DNA from: Proteus mirabilis ATCC 29906
Lineage (GTDB): Bacteria > Pseudomonadota > Gammaproteobacteria > Enterobacterales > Enterobacteriaceae
Direction of reading: 5' to 3'
DNA length: 64,000 bases
Assembly (NCBI RefSeq): GCF_000160755.1
Contig: NZ_GG668577.1
Location: forward strand, 62,001 to 126,000
Both the position numbers and the translations under genes were made by a program. Positions 19,224 through 30,173 of this stretch are shown here, piece after piece. The notes under the pieces are model-generated. The model did no database searches. It was given only the letters and a program-made list of their open reading frames with translations, and was not told the DNA's origin. Every line of letters begins with the position of its first letter. Position 1 is the stretch's first letter.

Positions 19224-19311
19224 AAAACAATATTCGCTTTTTATCAAATAAACAGGTAAAATCCACACATAAAATATTGGTATAAGAACCTGTTAAAAAC
19301 AGGTAAAGATT

Positions 19312-19436
19312 AACTCCTAGCCTTAACATCTAAGTCAACAAGCTTTATCCAAAGGATATGATGTTCTGGCCGTGACTAACTAAGTCACCAGGGTGCACGG
19401 TAGAAATGCCCGCATCTCCCGAATTTGGAAAGGTGT
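19312..19436 (+). ncRNA. Moco (molybdenum cofactor) riboswitch leading moaA
   Basis: Leader RNA with the conserved landmarks of the moaA-associated Moco RNA motif: CTCCTAGCC at the 5' side, a stem AACATC / GATGTT around a variable arm, CCAGGGTGCACGG, then GCATCTCCCGAATTTGGAAA just before the start codon. The GGAAAGGTG that serves as the ribosome-binding site lies inside the 3' element, so ligand-dependent folding can control translation of moaA. Boundaries are approximate. Confidence 0.88.
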
Positions 19437-19440
19437 TATT

Positions 19441-20421
19441 ATGCAACAACTTGTTGATGCGTTTTCCCGCAAATTTTTCTATTTACGTCTATCAATCACA
19501 GACGTGTGTAATTTCCGTTGCACTTACTGCTTACCTAATGGCTACAAGCCAAATGGTCATAAGTCCTTTCTATCACTAGATGAAATCCGCCGACTGACTC
19601 ACTCTTTTGCTGAATTAGGCACAGAAAAAATCCGTTTAACGGGTGGTGAGCCTACGATGCGTCGAGATTTTACTGATATTATCGCGACTATTAATGAAAA
19701 CCCAGCCATTAAAAAGATTGCTGTGACAACAAACGGCTATCGTTTAGCCCGTGATGTTGCACAATGGCGTGATGCGGGGCTAAGTGCGATAAATGTCAGT
19801 GTTGATAGCTTAGATCCCCGCCAATTTCATGCCATCACCGGGCAAGATAAATTCCATCAAGTGATGGAAGGAATAGACGCTGCTTTTACGGCAGGTTATG
19901 ACAAAGTGAAAGTCAATGTTGTGCTAATGCGCAACGTAAATGATAAAAACTTGCCTGATTTTCTCCATTGGATCAAAGACAGACCGATACAACTACGCTT
20001 TATTGAACTAATGGAAACTGGTGATGGTAGTGATGTTTTTAATCGCTTTCATTTATCTGGTGAAGTGATCCGCCAACGTTTACTTAACGAAGGTTGGCTA
20101 CAAATTCCTCGCGCCCGTAGTGATGGGCCAGCTCAAGTCTTTACTCATCCTGATTATCAAGGTGAAATTGGTCTTATCATGCCTTATGAAAAAGACTTTT
20201 GTGTCACCTGTAACCGTTTACGCGTTTCTGCGATTGGTAATCTTCATCTTTGCTTATTTGGCGAAAATGGTATTCCTTTACGCGATTTATTGGCTGATGA
20301 TGCGCAACAACAAGCTCTACAACAGCGTATTCAGGGTGGACTTCTTCATAAAAGAGAAACACATTTTCTTCATCAGGGCGATAGTGGTATTACCCCTAAT
20401 CTTTCTGTGATTGGTGGATAA
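19441..20421 (+). CDS. moaA: MoaA, GTP 3',8-cyclase
   Basis: Radical-SAM enzyme that starts molybdopterin synthesis by converting GTP to 3',8-cyclo-H2-GTP. 326 residues (E. coli 329). N-terminal SAM cluster C23/C27/C30 in [10 protein letters not shown]; second 4Fe-4S cluster in [11 protein letters not shown]...HLCLF; the C-terminal tail keeps a Gly-Gly end (SVIGG). The ATG at 19441 is right: an upstream in-frame extension would translate the riboswitch. First gene of moaACDE. Confidence 0.97.
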   Translation: MQQLVDAFSRKFFYLRLSITDVCNFRCTYCLPNGYKPNGHKSFLSLDEIRRLTHSFAELGTEKIRLTGGEPTMRRDFTDIIATINENPAIKKIAVTTNGYRLARDVAQWRDAGLSAINVSVDSLDPRQFHAITGQDKFHQVMEGIDAAFTAGYDKVKVNVVLMRNVNDKNLPDFLHWIKDRPIQLRFIELMETGDGSDVFNRFHLSGEVIRQRLLNEGWLQIPRARSDGPAQVFTHPDYQGEIGLIMPYEKDFCVTCNRLRVSAIGNLHLCLFGENGIPLRDLLADDAQQQALQQRIQGGLLHKRETHFLHQGDSGITPNLSVIGG

Positions 20422-20462
20422 GTTTTTTCGCTCTGTTATTTAGTTAATTTCAGGAGTTGTGC

Positions 20463-20942
20463 ATGTCTCAACTAACTCATATTAATGCTGCCGGTGAAGC
20501 GCATATGGTGGATGTTAGCGCCAAAGCTGAAACCGTACGTGAAGCACGAGCAGAAGCCTTTGTTGAAATGTCAGCAAAAACCTTAGCAATGATAACCGAA
20601 GGTCGACACCATAAGGGAGATGTCTTTGCTACCGCACGTATTGCGGGTATTCAAGCAGCCAAAAGAACATGGGAATTAATTCCTTTATGTCACCCATTGC
20701 TGTTAACCAAAGTTGAAGTCCATTTAGAAGCCCTTACAGACTCAAATCGTGTGCGTATTGAATCAGTGTGTCGCTTAACGGGTAAAACGGGTGTTGAAAT
20801 GGAAGCACTCACTGCCGCATCAGTGGCCGCATTGACTATCTATGATATGTGCAAAGCAGTACAAAAAGATATGGTCATAGGATCTGTGCGTTTATTAGAA
20901 AAAACCGGTGGTAAATCGGGACACTTTAAGGTGGATGCATGA
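20463..20942 (+). CDS. moaC: MoaC, cyclic pyranopterin monophosphate synthase
   Basis: Converts cyclo-H2-GTP to cPMP. 159 residues (E. coli 161). Conserved [13 protein letters not shown] near residue 70, and the C-terminal [23 protein letters not shown] segment with the catalytic Lys/Asp region. AGGAG 7 bases before the ATG fixes the start. It directly follows moaA; E. coli has moaB between them, and that gene is absent here. Its stop overlaps the moaD start (ATGA). Confidence 0.97.
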   Translation: MSQLTHINAAGEAHMVDVSAKAETVREARAEAFVEMSAKTLAMITEGRHHKGDVFATARIAGIQAAKRTWELIPLCHPLLLTKVEVHLEALTDSNRVRIESVCRLTGKTGVEMEALTAASVAALTIYDMCKAVQKDMVIGSVRLLEKTGGKSGHFKVDA

Positions 20943-21184
20943 TTAAGGTTCTTTTTTTCGCCCAAGTGCGTGAATTAGTGGGTGTTGATTCACTGGAATT
21001 ACAAAATGATTATCCAACAGTGGATGATTTACGCCGTGCTTTAATTAACAAAGGCGATCGTTGGGCATTAGCGCTTGAAGATGGCAAATTGTTATCCGCG
21101 GTAAATCAATCCTTTGTTCAAGGCACTTATGCCATTAAAGACGGTGATGAAGTGGCTTTTTTCCCACCTGTAACAGGGGGCTAA
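20939..21184 (+). CDS. moaD: MoaD, molybdopterin synthase small (sulfur-carrier) subunit
   Basis: 81-residue ubiquitin-like protein ending in FFPPVTGG; the terminal Gly-Gly is adenylated by MoeB, thiocarboxylated, and donates sulfur to cPMP within MoaD2-MoaE2. Length equals E. coli MoaD. Overlaps moaC by four bases and is followed one base later by moaE. The partner activator MoeB is encoded at ~47.3 kb in this window. Confidence 0.96.
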   Translation: MIKVLFFAQVRELVGVDSLELQNDYPTVDDLRRALINKGDRWALALEDGKLLSAVNQSFVQGTYAIKDGDEVAFFPPVTGG

Positions 21185-21185
21185 G

Positions 21186-21647
21186 ATGAGTACATTGACC
21201 CGTATATCAGTCCAAAACGAACATTTTAATGTTGGTGATGAATATCAATGGTTGTCAGAGTGTGAAAGTGATGGTGCGGTCGTCACTTTTACAGGAAAAG
21301 TGCGTAATCATAATTTAGGTGATGAAGTTAATACGCTAACTCTAGAGCATTATCCTGGTATGACAGAAAAGGCGTTAAATGACATTGTTGAGCAAGCACG
21401 AGCGCGTTGGCCTTTACAAAGAGTCAGCGTCATCCACCGTGTTGGCCAATTAAATATTGGTGAAGAGATCGTGTTTGTTGGTGTGACCAGCGCACATCGC
21501 CATAGTGCTTTTGAATCCGCAGAATTTATTATGGATTTTTTAAAAACGCGCGCGCCTTTTTGGAAAAAAGAGGGGCTATCAGCTAACCAAGATAGATGGG
21601 TTGATGCTCGCCAAAGTGACTATGATTCAGCTAAGCGTTGGGAATAA
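21186..21647 (+). CDS. moaE: MoaE, molybdopterin synthase catalytic subunit
   Basis: 153 residues (E. coli 150). Conserved GAVVTFTGKVRNHN, LEHYPGMTEKAL, IHRVGQLNIGEEIV and, near the C terminus, FLKTRAPFWKKE holding the catalytic lysines. Translation is probably coupled to moaD (one-base gap; the AGGGGG of the moaD end serves as ribosome site). Last gene of the operon; a weak hairpin (GAGTCC / GGGCTC, 21763-21779) about 115 bases downstream is the only terminator candidate. Confidence 0.96.
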   Translation: MSTLTRISVQNEHFNVGDEYQWLSECESDGAVVTFTGKVRNHNLGDEVNTLTLEHYPGMTEKALNDIVEQARARWPLQRVSVIHRVGQLNIGEEIVFVGVTSAHRHSAFESAEFIMDFLKTRAPFWKKEGLSANQDRWVDARQSDYDSAKRWE

Positions 21648-21841
21648 TTCATCAAGCGAAATCAAAGACAACATCACTTTACTTAAATTTATTTTACGGT
21701 GACATTCTATACAGTTTATTTCGTGGAAATGTAACATTAGTGTGATAAAATTAATCACTAATGAGTCCATAATGGGCTCTTTACTGAAATAAACGTTATC
21801 GTTAAATTCAACGTTATCACTATGATTAAAGGGTAATCATC

Positions 21842-22552
21842 ATGGATCGATTTTCACGTTCAAATGATTCAATCGTACAGCGCACTGGTACAGGTCTACA
21901 AACCTTTATGGCGCAAGTGTATGGCTGGATGACAGTAGGTCTGTTACTTACTGCATTTGTTGCTCTGTATGTTGCATCCAGCGCGACTTTAATTGAGATG
22001 ATCTTCACTAATAAGATCTTTTTCTTTGGTTTGATTATCGCTCAATTAGCATTAGTTTTTATATTATCCGGTATGGTACATAAAATGAGTGGTGCGCTTG
22101 CCACAACCCTCTTTATGCTCTATTCCGCATTAACAGGTGTCACTATTTCGAGTGTGTTAATTGTTTATACTTACTCCTCTGTTGCTAGCACTTTCTTTAT
22201 CTGTGCGGCAATGTTTGGTGCATTAAGTGTTTATGGTTACACCACTAAACGTAGTTTAACTGGGATGGGTAGCTTCCTGTTTATGGGGCTTATCGGTATT
22301 ATCATTGCTTCTATTGTTAATATCTTTATGCAAAGCAGCATGATGAGCATGGTTATCTCTTACGCAGGTGTACTGATTTTCGCTGGTTTAACCGCATATG
22401 ACACACAAAAATTAAAGGATATGGGTAGCGAAATTAATCAAGAAGATAAAGAAAATATGCGCCGTTACTCAATTATGGGTGCATTAACGCTTTATTTAGA
22501 TTTTATCAACCTGTTCTTAATGTTACTGCGTATTTTAGGCGATCGTCGTTAA
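21842..22552 (+). CDS. ybhL: YbhL, Bax inhibitor-1 family membrane protein
   Basis: 236 residues (E. coli YbhL 234), about seven transmembrane helices. The C-terminal signature AGLTAYDTQKLKDM carries the conserved di-aspartate-region acid thought to take part in pH-sensitive Ca2+ leak in this family (BsYetJ-like). AAAGGG lies about 7 bases before the ATG. Monocistronic with a strong terminator; position after moaE as in E. coli. Confidence 0.93.
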   Translation: MDRFSRSNDSIVQRTGTGLQTFMAQVYGWMTVGLLLTAFVALYVASSATLIEMIFTNKIFFFGLIIAQLALVFILSGMVHKMSGALATTLFMLYSALTGVTISSVLIVYTYSSVASTFFICAAMFGALSVYGYTTKRSLTGMGSFLFMGLIGIIIASIVNIFMQSSMMSMVISYAGVLIFAGLTAYDTQKLKDMGSEINQEDKENMRRYSIMGALTLYLDFINLFLMLLRILGDRR

Positions 22553-22585
22553 TCATAAACTGCGTCGTTTAATAACCGCATAGTT

Positions 22586-22620
22586 AAATCCCATAACCTC
22601 TTCAGTTATGGGATTTTTTG
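22586..22620 (+). terminator. Terminator of ybhL
   Basis: Perfect stem AATCCCATAAC / GTTATGGGATT around CTCTTCA, followed by TTTTG. Confidence 0.9.
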
Positions 22621-22694
22621 TATTTATAAAATACGGGCAGCAAGTCGTTATTTATAGCGTGAGATGTTTATTCTTATCTATCAAGGTACAGATT

Positions 22695-23804
22695 TTATAC
22701 TATCTTCCTGCGGAAAAGATAATAGGCAATAGAGCCTGTCCCAATAGCAATAACAATCAGTGCCCATAAACTATGCCATATTACGGTAATATCGGCATTT
22801 TTGAGGTAGATTTGTTTGGTAATATCAGTGAAATGACGGATTGGGTTTATCCATGTGGCTTGCTGTAACCAAACTGGCATATTTTCCACTGGAGAAATAT
22901 AGCCTGATAATAATACTGCGGGCATCATAAATACGAACACACCAATAAATGCTTGTTGTTGTGTTGAACTTAACGCGGAAATCAAAAGCCCAAAACCTAC
23001 CAGCGATAAACCGTAAATAAGCATGGTAAAGTAAAATAATAGCAGTGAGCCTGAAAAAGGTATTTGATAGCCGAAAATACCGATAATTAATACAATGGTT
23101 CCCTGTACTGCCGCAACAACCATCGCAGGAACCGCTTTTCCTACAAAGATTTGCCAAGTTGATAACGGTGAAACTAATAGCTGATCTAGTGTCCCTTGCT
23201 CTCGCTCTCTAGCAACAGACAGTGATGTTACTATCATTACCCCGATGGTGATAATTAAGGCCACTAAAGAAGGCACAATAAACCATTTATAGTTTAAATT
23301 GGGGTTATACCAATTACGTACTACTAATTCGCTTTTATTCAGTAAAGATGGGGTATCGCCGGCTAATTCTGTTTGATAATTTTGCACAATTTGTTGTACA
23401 TAATTTGCCGCAATTTGTGCACTATTAGAATTACGCCCATCAAGAATTAATTGTAATTTTACCGGAGTATGACTGGCTAAATTAGCACTAAAATTTTGTG
23501 GAAAACGCACTAATAGCAAGGCTTTACGATTATTAATCGTCTCTTTAATTTCATGTTCACTTTTTAATAATAGGGTTTCAGAAAAAGCACTGGCTTTGGC
23601 TATGCGTTGGGTTAATTCAATAGATTGTTTACCATTGTCTTCATCAAAAATAGCAACAGAGGCATTGGTAACATCAAGGGTGGCCGCAAAAGGGAATAAG
23701 ATCATCTGAAAGATAACCGGTAATATTAAGATAATCCGTGTTTGCGGCTCTTGTAATAATGACTGTAGCTCTTTCATTATCAGGGTGAGAAGACGATGAA
23801 ACAT
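22695..23804 (-). CDS. ybhR: YbhR, ABC-2 type exporter permease
   Basis: Inner-membrane half of the YbhFSR exporter, linked in E. coli to export of antibiotics such as cefoperazone/chloramphenicol and of cations. 369 residues (E. coli 368). One N-terminal helix (~20-40), a large periplasmic domain (~45-175), then five helices; the ABC-2 signature region is [23 protein letters not shown] precedes the ATG. Last gene of ybhGFSR, 15 bases after ybhS. Confidence 0.94.
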   Translation of the reverse strand: MFHRLLTLIMKELQSLLQEPQTRIILILPVIFQMILFPFAATLDVTNASVAIFDEDNGKQSIELTQRIAKASAFSETLLLKSEHEIKETINNRKALLLVRFPQNFSANLASHTPVKLQLILDGRNSNSAQIAANYVQQIVQNYQTELAGDTPSLLNKSELVVRNWYNPNLNYKWFIVPSLVALIITIGVMIVTSLSVAREREQGTLDQLLVSPLSTWQIFVGKAVPAMVVAAVQGTIVLIIGIFGYQIPFSGSLLLFYFTMLIYGLSLVGFGLLISALSSTQQQAFIGVFVFMMPAVLLSGYISPVENMPVWLQQATWINPIRHFTDITKQIYLKNADITVIWHSLWALIVIAIGTGSIAYYLFRRKIV

Positions 23805-23819
23805 AAAAACTCTCCCTTA

Positions 23820-24971
23820 TTAATCTAAGCGACGACGTGTTGCTAACGCCGTTAAGCCAATAAAAAAGATGGCTGAAACAATTAATAGCCACATATCTAG
23901 CATTAAGATCATCGGAATATCTCCCGCTAAGAAGAGTGTCTGTAAGCTACTAACAAAATAACGTGCGGGAATAAAATAGGTCACTACTTGAATAAAAAAT
24001 GGCATGCTATCAATTTCAAACACAAAGCCTGATAACATCACCGCAGGTAAAAAAGCCGCATTAAGCGAGATCATTGCCGCGTTAAATTGATTGCGAGTTA
24101 GGGTGGAGATCAATAGCCCCATACCTAGTGCAGTGGCTAAAAATAGTGAAGTAATACCCGCTAAAATCCATAATGAGCCACGGTAAGGCACGCCTAATAT
24201 ATAGACAGTGACCAACATACATAGCACCATAACAAAACTGCCTAATACTTGATAAGGAATAAGCTTGGAAAGCAGTAATTCTGTGCGTGTAATTTGGGTT
24301 GAGAGTAAGGCTTCCATTGTGCCACGCTCCCATTCTCGAGCAATAACCAAAGAGGTTAGAATAGCCCCAACCACGGTGATGATAATAGTGACGGCACCGG
24401 GAATAATATAGTGTTGGCTGATGGCTGCAGGGTTAAACCAATACCTTGGCTCAATTTCAATTAATGGTTGCTGTTGAATGCCTTGACTTAAAGCTTGTTG
24501 CTGTAACCAGATTTGCCAAACCCCTTTGGTATAGGCTTGTACAAAGTTTGCGGTATTTGGCTCACTACCATCGGTGATCACTTGAATGGGAGCTTTGCTA
24601 TCTTGTCGGGCTAATAATTGTGCAAAGTCGACAGGAATAACCACAATGCCACGAATTTCTCCGGCTTGCATTTTATCGATAAGCAATTGGCGATTATCGC
24701 TGATGGTGGCGTTAATATAGGGAGAGTTGGTAAAAGTATACACTAACTCTTGTGCCGGTTGGCTTTGTTGGTTAGTTAATATACCAATATTTAATTTGCT
24801 TGAATCTAAGTTGATACCGTAACCGAAAATAAACAGTAAGGTGAGGGGGATAACAATAGCAATAAGCGCGCTACTGGGATCACGGGTGATTTGTTTAGTC
24901 TCTTTTAAACAAAGAGCATATAAACGTCGCCAAGAAAAATGTGCAGGTGATGATTGAGACGAATTACTCAT
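23820..24971 (-). CDS. ybhS: YbhS, ABC-2 type exporter permease
   Basis: 383 residues (E. coli 377), paralogue and probable heterodimer partner of YbhR with the same layout: N-terminal helix, periplasmic domain holding [14 protein letters not shown], then five membrane helices after [19 protein letters not shown] start at MSNSSQ with AGGGAG 8 bases upstream; an upstream extension inside ybhF is not supported. The 5' end overlaps ybhF by 8 bases. Confidence 0.94.
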   Translation of the reverse strand: MSNSSQSSPAHFSWRRLYALCLKETKQITRDPSSALIAIVIPLTLLFIFGYGINLDSSKLNIGILTNQQSQPAQELVYTFTNSPYINATISDNRQLLIDKMQAGEIRGIVVIPVDFAQLLARQDSKAPIQVITDGSEPNTANFVQAYTKGVWQIWLQQQALSQGIQQQPLIEIEPRYWFNPAAISQHYIIPGAVTIIITVVGAILTSLVIAREWERGTMEALLSTQITRTELLLSKLIPYQVLGSFVMVLCMLVTVYILGVPYRGSLWILAGITSLFLATALGMGLLISTLTRNQFNAAMISLNAAFLPAVMLSGFVFEIDSMPFFIQVVTYFIPARYFVSSLQTLFLAGDIPMILMLDMWLLIVSAIFFIGLTALATRRRLD

Positions 24972-26733
24972 GTTTTTCGCTCCCTTGGTGATTTTCTTGT
25001 TCAAGTTTTTTATCGTAATCCAGTACTAAGCCAATAAAAGCATCTTCCATAGAGGGGGTCGGATTTTCTTCTGTTGCTACCATCTGTTTTAATGAATCCG
25101 GCTCGCCTGCTGCAATAATTTTTCCGCGATAAACCAAACCGATACGATCACAATATTCAGCTTCATCCATAAAGTGAGTCGTTACCATCACTGTTACACC
25201 TTTATCCACCATTCCATTGATATGAAGCCAGAATTCACGGCGTGTTAAAGGGTCAACCCCTGAGGTAGGTTCATCAAGAAAAAGAATATCTGGCTCATGC
25301 ATCAAAGAGCATGCAAGGGCAAGACGTTGTTTATAGCCAAGAGGTAAGGTATCGGTGATTTGATTAATCATTGGCTGTAAGCCAAATGCGGTTATCATAT
25401 CATTGATTTTATTGCGCTGTTGCTTACCATATAATCCATAAACCCCAGAAAAAAATTTCAGGTTTTGCCCCACTTTTAAGTTGCTATATAGCGAGAATTT
25501 TTGTGCCATATAACCTAAATGTTGGCGAGCTTTACCTGAGCTGACTTTCAGATCCATACCTAACACTAATGCTTTACCACTCGTTGGTACTAATAGCCCG
25601 CACATCATCTTAAAGGTTGTCGATTTTCCCGCACCGTTAGGGCCTAATAACCCGAAAATCTCCCCACGTTTAACTTGGAAATCAACATGATCAGTGGCGG
25701 CAAATTGACCGAACATTTTCGTTAATTGTTGAGCTTCAATAACGGTTTCATCGGGTGCTGGGGGGATTTGTGGCATGATCTCCGCCAGTTCAGATTTATG
25801 AGAAGGGCCACCACCTAATAAATCAATAAAGGCATCTTCAAAGCGCGGTGTCGCCGGGATAAGTTTTGCATCTGGTTTTCCTAAGGCGTTTAACAATGCT
25901 GTTTGGTCACTGTGTTTTTTTAAGATCAATCGTACAGATTGCCCTTGGATCACGCCATCGGTCACTTGAGGTTGTATAATGGCTTGTTGCAATACTTTTC
26001 GACGCTGATGACCTTCAACATTGAGTAAAAAAGAGCGTCCCGCCATTTTAGCCGTTAAGGTCTGAGGTACACCGCTATAAAGTAATTCACCTTTATTCAG
26101 TAGCAGAATATTTTTACATTGTTCTGCTTCATCAAGATAAGAGGTACTCCATAAGATAAGCATGCCATCACCGGCTAAGGTATGAACCATTTGCCAAAGC
26201 TCTCGACGGGCAATGGGATCAACACCAACCCCCGGCTCATCTAATAACAGGACTTTGGGACTACCTAATAGAGTACAAGCTAACCCTAATTTTTGTTTCA
26301 TCCCACCAGAAAGATTACCCGCTAGACGAGAGGTAAAACGTGTTAAGTCAGTAAAAGAGAGTAGCTGTTGATAAACTCTTTTTCTCTCTTCACCGATAAC
26401 ATTTTTTAAATCTGCATAAAGGTTGAGATTCTCTAGCACAGTGAGATCTTCATATAAGCCAAATTTTTGTGGCATATAACCGAGGATAGCCCTAACATCA
26501 ACACTCTGTTTTTGCGGATCCATTCCTAAAATTTTGATCTCACCAGCATCAGGTTTTAGTAATCCTGCTAGCATGCGGATTAGGGTTGTTTTTCCCGCAC
26601 CATCAGGGCCGACAAGACCTGTGACTGAACCACCGGTAATGGTGGCGGTGAGTGAAGCAACCGCCGGTTTTTCAAGCCCAACAAAGCGTTTTTCAACACC
26701 GCTTAAATTGATGGTGTAATTTGTGTTATCCAT
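24964..26733 (-). CDS. ybhF: YbhF, tandem ABC exporter ATPase
   Basis: 589 residues (E. coli 578) made of two fused nucleotide-binding domains. Domain 1 has Walker A GPDGAGKT (about 43-50; P-D in place of the usual P-N) and signature [12 protein letters not shown]. Domain 2 has GPNGAGKS (~365) and a degenerate signature, [12 protein letters not shown]. Both keep LLLDEP/LFLDEP Walker B. This asymmetry is usual for the YbhF/DrrA group. GGAGAGG lies 8 bases before the ATG. It lies 20 bases after ybhG. Confidence 0.95.
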   Translation of the reverse strand: MDNTNYTINLSGVEKRFVGLEKPAVASLTATITGGSVTGLVGPDGAGKTTLIRMLAGLLKPDAGEIKILGMDPQKQSVDVRAILGYMPQKFGLYEDLTVLENLNLYADLKNVIGEERKRVYQQLLSFTDLTRFTSRLAGNLSGGMKQKLGLACTLLGSPKVLLLDEPGVGVDPIARRELWQMVHTLAGDGMLILWSTSYLDEAEQCKNILLLNKGELLYSGVPQTLTAKMAGRSFLLNVEGHQRRKVLQQAIIQPQVTDGVIQGQSVRLILKKHSDQTALLNALGKPDAKLIPATPRFEDAFIDLLGGGPSHKSELAEIMPQIPPAPDETVIEAQQLTKMFGQFAATDHVDFQVKRGEIFGLLGPNGAGKSTTFKMMCGLLVPTSGKALVLGMDLKVSSGKARQHLGYMAQKFSLYSNLKVGQNLKFFSGVYGLYGKQQRNKINDMITAFGLQPMINQITDTLPLGYKQRLALACSLMHEPDILFLDEPTSGVDPLTRREFWLHINGMVDKGVTVMVTTHFMDEAEYCDRIGLVYRGKIIAAGEPDSLKQMVATEENPTPSMEDAFIGLVLDYDKKLEQENHQGSEKHE

Positions 26734-26753
26734 ATTGATTGCCTCTCCTCAAC

Positions 26754-27740
26754 TTAATGAGTCGGTGCAAATTTCAAGGTCACTGGCATTCCTTGGCGTA
26801 ATGAATCATCAGCATCGGTGACAACCACTCTTATACGATAAACTAGATCAGTGCGTAGTTCCGGTGTTTCAACGCTTTTAGGTGTAAATTCAGCGGTTGG
26901 CGAAACAAAACCTATAGTGCCATGATAAGGCTTATCTTTGCGACTATCGGTATAAAGATACACCTCGCGATTAGGTATCGCTTCACCTAAATGATTTTCA
27001 CTAATATAAGCTCTAACCCACACAGGGTTAGTTAAAGAAACAGTAAAAACAGGGCTTCCTGCTGATAAAATAGTGCCAGGCTCCACAGCACGAGTCAGTA
27101 TAGTCCCTTCTGCAGGTGAGGTTAATTTGGTGTCTTGAAGATTAAGCTCTGCTTGGGCAACTGCCGCTTTGGCTTGAAGTACTTGACCTCTTGCCATATC
27201 AATATCTTCTTGGCGATAACCATTTTGATATTGATTGAGTTTGTCTTGTGCTGCTTTTAATGCCGCAGCTGCTTGGTTACGATTGTTGCGGGCACTGTCT
27301 AAGTCATTGGCTGAAATAACTTTGCGATTAGCAAGATCTTGTTGTCGCTTATAAAAGTTTTCAGCATATTGCCATGCGGCACGTTTTAATGACACATCTG
27401 ACTGGGCTTGTGCAATTTCTTCACTGCGGTAACCAGCCTCCATTAAGGCTAATGAAGCGATGGCACTATCACGTTCACCATAAGCTTTATTTAATGCATT
27501 AATGTAAGGTGCATCATCGAGTTGGCCTAATAATTGACCCTTGGTGACCGGCGCACCTTCATCAACTTGTAGTTCCGCTAACTTGCCTGCAACACGAAAA
27601 CTTAAGTTAACCGTCCGAATATCAACATTTCCATAGAGTACTAACTCAGGATCTTTGTTCTCTTCATAATAATAGATACCTGCGATAATACCGATAATAA
27701 TCATTAAGATAATAAAGACACTGATTTTTTTCGTTTTCAT
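26754..27740 (-). CDS. ybhG: YbhG, HlyD-family periplasmic adaptor
   Basis: 328 residues (E. coli 332). N-terminal signal-anchor helix (about 5-25), then a lipoyl half-motif ([23 protein letters not shown]), a long coiled-coil hairpin (~75-195, rich in Ala/Gln/Arg), the second lipoyl half ([15 protein letters not shown]) and a beta-barrel domain. It would bridge YbhFSR to an outer-membrane channel such as TolC; no channel gene lies nearby. Second gene after cecR, 17 bases downstream. Confidence 0.94.
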   Translation of the reverse strand: MKTKKISVFIILMIIIGIIAGIYYYEENKDPELVLYGNVDIRTVNLSFRVAGKLAELQVDEGAPVTKGQLLGQLDDAPYINALNKAYGERDSAIASLALMEAGYRSEEIAQAQSDVSLKRAAWQYAENFYKRQQDLANRKVISANDLDSARNNRNQAAAALKAAQDKLNQYQNGYRQEDIDMARGQVLQAKAAVAQAELNLQDTKLTSPAEGTILTRAVEPGTILSAGSPVFTVSLTNPVWVRAYISENHLGEAIPNREVYLYTDSRKDKPYHGTIGFVSPTAEFTPKSVETPELRTDLVYRIRVVVTDADDSLRQGMPVTLKFAPTH

Positions 27741-27757
27741 AATAACTCTATTTATAT

Positions 27758-28456
27758 TTATGCATGGTTGTTATGAGTGTAGATCTCTCTTAGTCCATCA
27801 AGTAGTAAAGTAATATGTACTTTTAAGGTATTAGAAATAATTTCATATTCCTGTTTACCAATTCTATCCCATCCAGTTTGGCGTAAAATGGTTTCTCGTA
27901 CTAATCGAAATGATAGCACCTCTCCCAAAATAGCGTGAGTATGTAGCATGGTTTTTGGTAAAGTTGGATCTAAGCCAATATAAAGTGCTAATAAACGATT
28001 TACACGAGTTAATAGCGGAGATAACGCTTGCTGGTGGATAAGGGAATAGGCTTCTGTGGGAACAAGTTGTTCTCTTGCCATAATGCGACTGATATGTACA
28101 TTGCTTTTATCAAGTACGAGTCGGGCATATTGCAAAAAACTGTCAATGATCAGTTTTTGTAATAGGGGTAAGTGCTCTGTTGGATTAGGTTTTTCAAGAA
28201 AATCATCAAGTTGTGCAACAGTGGGTTCAAAATCAATTCGAATTAAATCGGCAATATACTGTGCAACAGCGAGATATAACCCTTCTTTAGAGCCAAAATA
28301 GTAAGCAATAGCCGCGATATTTTGCTTCGCAGCTTGCGCAATCTGGCGAGTTGTGGCGCTATCAGGCCCATTTTTACCAAAGATTTCACAGGCAGCTTCT
28401 AATAACTGTCGTTTTGCAAGTTCCCCTCGAGTTTTCTTTTGGTGTGTGTCTGGCAT
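27758..28456 (-). CDS. cecR: CecR, TetR-family regulator of ybhGFSR and rhlE
   Basis: 232 residues (E. coli CecR/YbiH 223). N-terminal TetR helix-turn-helix: [26 protein letters not shown] followed by [19 protein letters not shown] (~19-63). The C-terminal ligand domain is all-helical. In E. coli CecR controls its own operon and divergent rhlE; the same divergent arrangement is kept here. A perfect palindrome 10 bases upstream of the ATG is the likely autoregulatory operator. Confidence 0.93.
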   Translation of the reverse strand: MPDTHQKKTRGELAKRQLLEAACEIFGKNGPDSATTRQIAQAAKQNIAAIAYYFGSKEGLYLAVAQYIADLIRIDFEPTVAQLDDFLEKPNPTEHLPLLQKLIIDSFLQYARLVLDKSNVHISRIMAREQLVPTEAYSLIHQQALSPLLTRVNRLLALYIGLDPTLPKTMLHTHAILGEVLSFRLVRETILRQTGWDRIGKQEYEIISNTLKVHITLLLDGLREIYTHNNHA

Positions 28457-28465
28457 AAGGATACC

Positions 28466-28477
28466 TTACTTAAGTAA
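28466..28477. promoter_or_regulatory. Candidate CecR operator
   Basis: Perfect 12-base palindrome TTACTTAAGTAA immediately upstream of cecR, where a TetR repressor would block its own transcription. Assignment is by position. The rest of the 28457-28766 intergenic region is A/T-rich and holds a second palindrome AGGTTAACCT (28663-28672) and an extended -10-like TGTTAAAAT (28644-28652) on the rhlE side. Confidence 0.55.
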
Positions 28478-28688
28478 AATGTAACAAAGAAATAACATTA
28501 AAATAGTCGTTATTGAAAGTAGTATATTCGATGATATTGAGTAACAGGATAAATTTGTAGTAAATAATGAAATAAAGATGACATGTAATAAAAAAAACAT
28601 GATTTATTTAAAAATTATTTTTATATTCGCAAGATAGCAAAACTGTTAAAATGACCGCTATTAGGTTAACCTGATAAGGTTCATTCTC

Positions 28689-28708
28689 TTTCACCTTGAG
28701 GTGAAAGC
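28689..28708 (+). other. Hairpin in the rhlE leader
   Basis: Perfect 8-base stem CTTTCACC / GGTGAAAG with a TTGA tetraloop, about 60 bases before the rhlE start. No T run follows directly, so it is more likely a leader structure than a terminator. Confidence 0.5.
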
Positions 28709-28766
28709 CCGTCATTTTTAATTTCAATCACCGTGTTATACGTTCTGGTTGTAGGAGATTTCTGTT

Positions 28767-30164
28767 TTGACCGATTTTACATCGCTTGGTTTAAGTGAGG
28801 CGCTTCTCCGCGCTATTGATGAACAAGGGTATAAAACCCCAACCCCTATTCAACAACAGGCGATTGAGCCGATTTTGGCGGGTAAGGACGTATTAGCAAG
28901 TGCACAAACGGGTACGGGAAAAACGGCCGCATTTACATTACCGATACTGGAAAAACTCGCTACATCAGCAGAGAAAACGAAAGGGCGTAAGCCAGTTAAA
29001 GCGCTTATTTTAACCCCTACACGTGAATTAGCTGCACAAATTGCCGATAACGTAAAAGCTTATAGTCGTTATTTACCTATTCGTTCATTGGTGGTTTTTG
29101 GTGGCGTTAGTATCAATCCTCAAATGATGAAACTACGAGGTGGCGTCGATGTTTTGATTGCAACACCGGGCCGCTTACTTGATCTTGAACATCAAAATGC
29201 TGTCGACTTATCTCGCGTTGAAGTATTGGTGTTAGATGAAGCTGATCGTATGTTAGATATGGGATTTATTCATGATATTCGTCGAGTCATCAATAAGTTA
29301 CCGAAAAAACGACAAAATTTACTCTTTTCAGCGACTTTTTCAAAAGAGATAACAGGGCTTGCTAACTCACTACTCAACAATCCTATAAGTATTGCTGTTG
29401 CCCCCAAAAACTCAGCGGCTGAATCTGTTGATCAATATGTCCATTTAGTGGATAAAAAGCGTAAGACAGAGCTGTTATCACACTTAATTGGTCTAGAAAA
29501 TTGGCCTCAAGTTCTTATTTTTACTCGAACTAAACATGGTGCGAATAAATTAGCTGAACATCTTAATTTAGATGGCATCAAATCAGCGGCGATCCATGGT
29601 AATAAAAGCCAAGGAGCTAGAACACGTGCTTTAGCTGATTTTAAAGACGGTAAATTAAAAGCGTTAGTTGCCACTGATATTGCAGCGCGGGGACTTGATA
29701 TTGACCAACTTCCTTATGTGGTCAACTTTGAATTACCGCAGGTAGCAGAAGATTACGTTCATCGTATTGGTCGAACAGGGCGTGCGGCGGCAACAGGTAA
29801 AGCGATATCTTTAGTTTGTGTTGATGAACATGGCTTATTAGCCGATATTGAACGCTTATTAAAACGTGAAATTCCTCGTTTAGCATTAGAAGGTTATGAT
29901 CCTGATCCCTCAATAAAAGCGGCACCTTTGCATAAAAAGCCAAAGAATAAAGCACGTAATAATAAAGAAGGCGGACATGGTCGTGCTGATATGCGTGGCA
30001 AAGATAATCGCCATACACCACGTAATAAAAATAGTCGTAATCAAAAAGAGAGTGAAACGGGTGAGATAAAACAGAATAAATCTAAACCAGCTAGACGTTC
30101 ACGCAAACACGATGATGATCGTGATAATCAAAATCCTTGGTCAAAAGCTAGAAAAGAATTTTGA
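28767..30164 (+). CDS. rhlE: RhlE, DEAD-box RNA helicase
   Basis: ATP-dependent RNA helicase acting in ribosome assembly and RNA turnover. 465 residues (E. coli 454). Q motif PTPIQQQAI (~26-34), Walker A AQTGTGKT (46-53), DEAD box ([13 protein letters not shown]), SAT (LFSATFS) and [10 protein letters not shown] long basic Lys/Arg/Asn-rich tail (~395-465) probably binds RNA. Start codon is TTG at 28767 with AGGAG upstream; no in-frame ATG gives a complete Q motif. dusC follows after 9 bases. Confidence 0.95.
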   Translation: MTDFTSLGLSEALLRAIDEQGYKTPTPIQQQAIEPILAGKDVLASAQTGTGKTAAFTLPILEKLATSAEKTKGRKPVKALILTPTRELAAQIADNVKAYSRYLPIRSLVVFGGVSINPQMMKLRGGVDVLIATPGRLLDLEHQNAVDLSRVEVLVLDEADRMLDMGFIHDIRRVINKLPKKRQNLLFSATFSKEITGLANSLLNNPISIAVAPKNSAAESVDQYVHLVDKKRKTELLSHLIGLENWPQVLIFTRTKHGANKLAEHLNLDGIKSAAIHGNKSQGARTRALADFKDGKLKALVATDIAARGLDIDQLPYVVNFELPQVAEDYVHRIGRTGRAAATGKAISLVCVDEHGLLADIERLLKREIPRLALEGYDPDPSIKAAPLHKKPKNKARNNKEGGHGRADMRGKDNRHTPRNKNSRNQKESETGEIKQNKSKPARRSRKHDDDRDNQNPWSKARKEF

Positions 30165-30173
30165 GGCTAAACT

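Noticed and set aside
19393-19440. In-frame upstream extension of moaA giving 16 extra residues
   Set aside because: It would translate the 3' part of the Moco riboswitch, including the ribosome-binding site; the ATG at 19441 aligns with E. coli MoaA.
21763-21784. Strong terminator after moaE
   Set aside because: The hairpin (GAGTCC / GGGCTC) has only six pairs, one a G-T, and a poor T run; noted in the moaE entry but not listed as a terminator.
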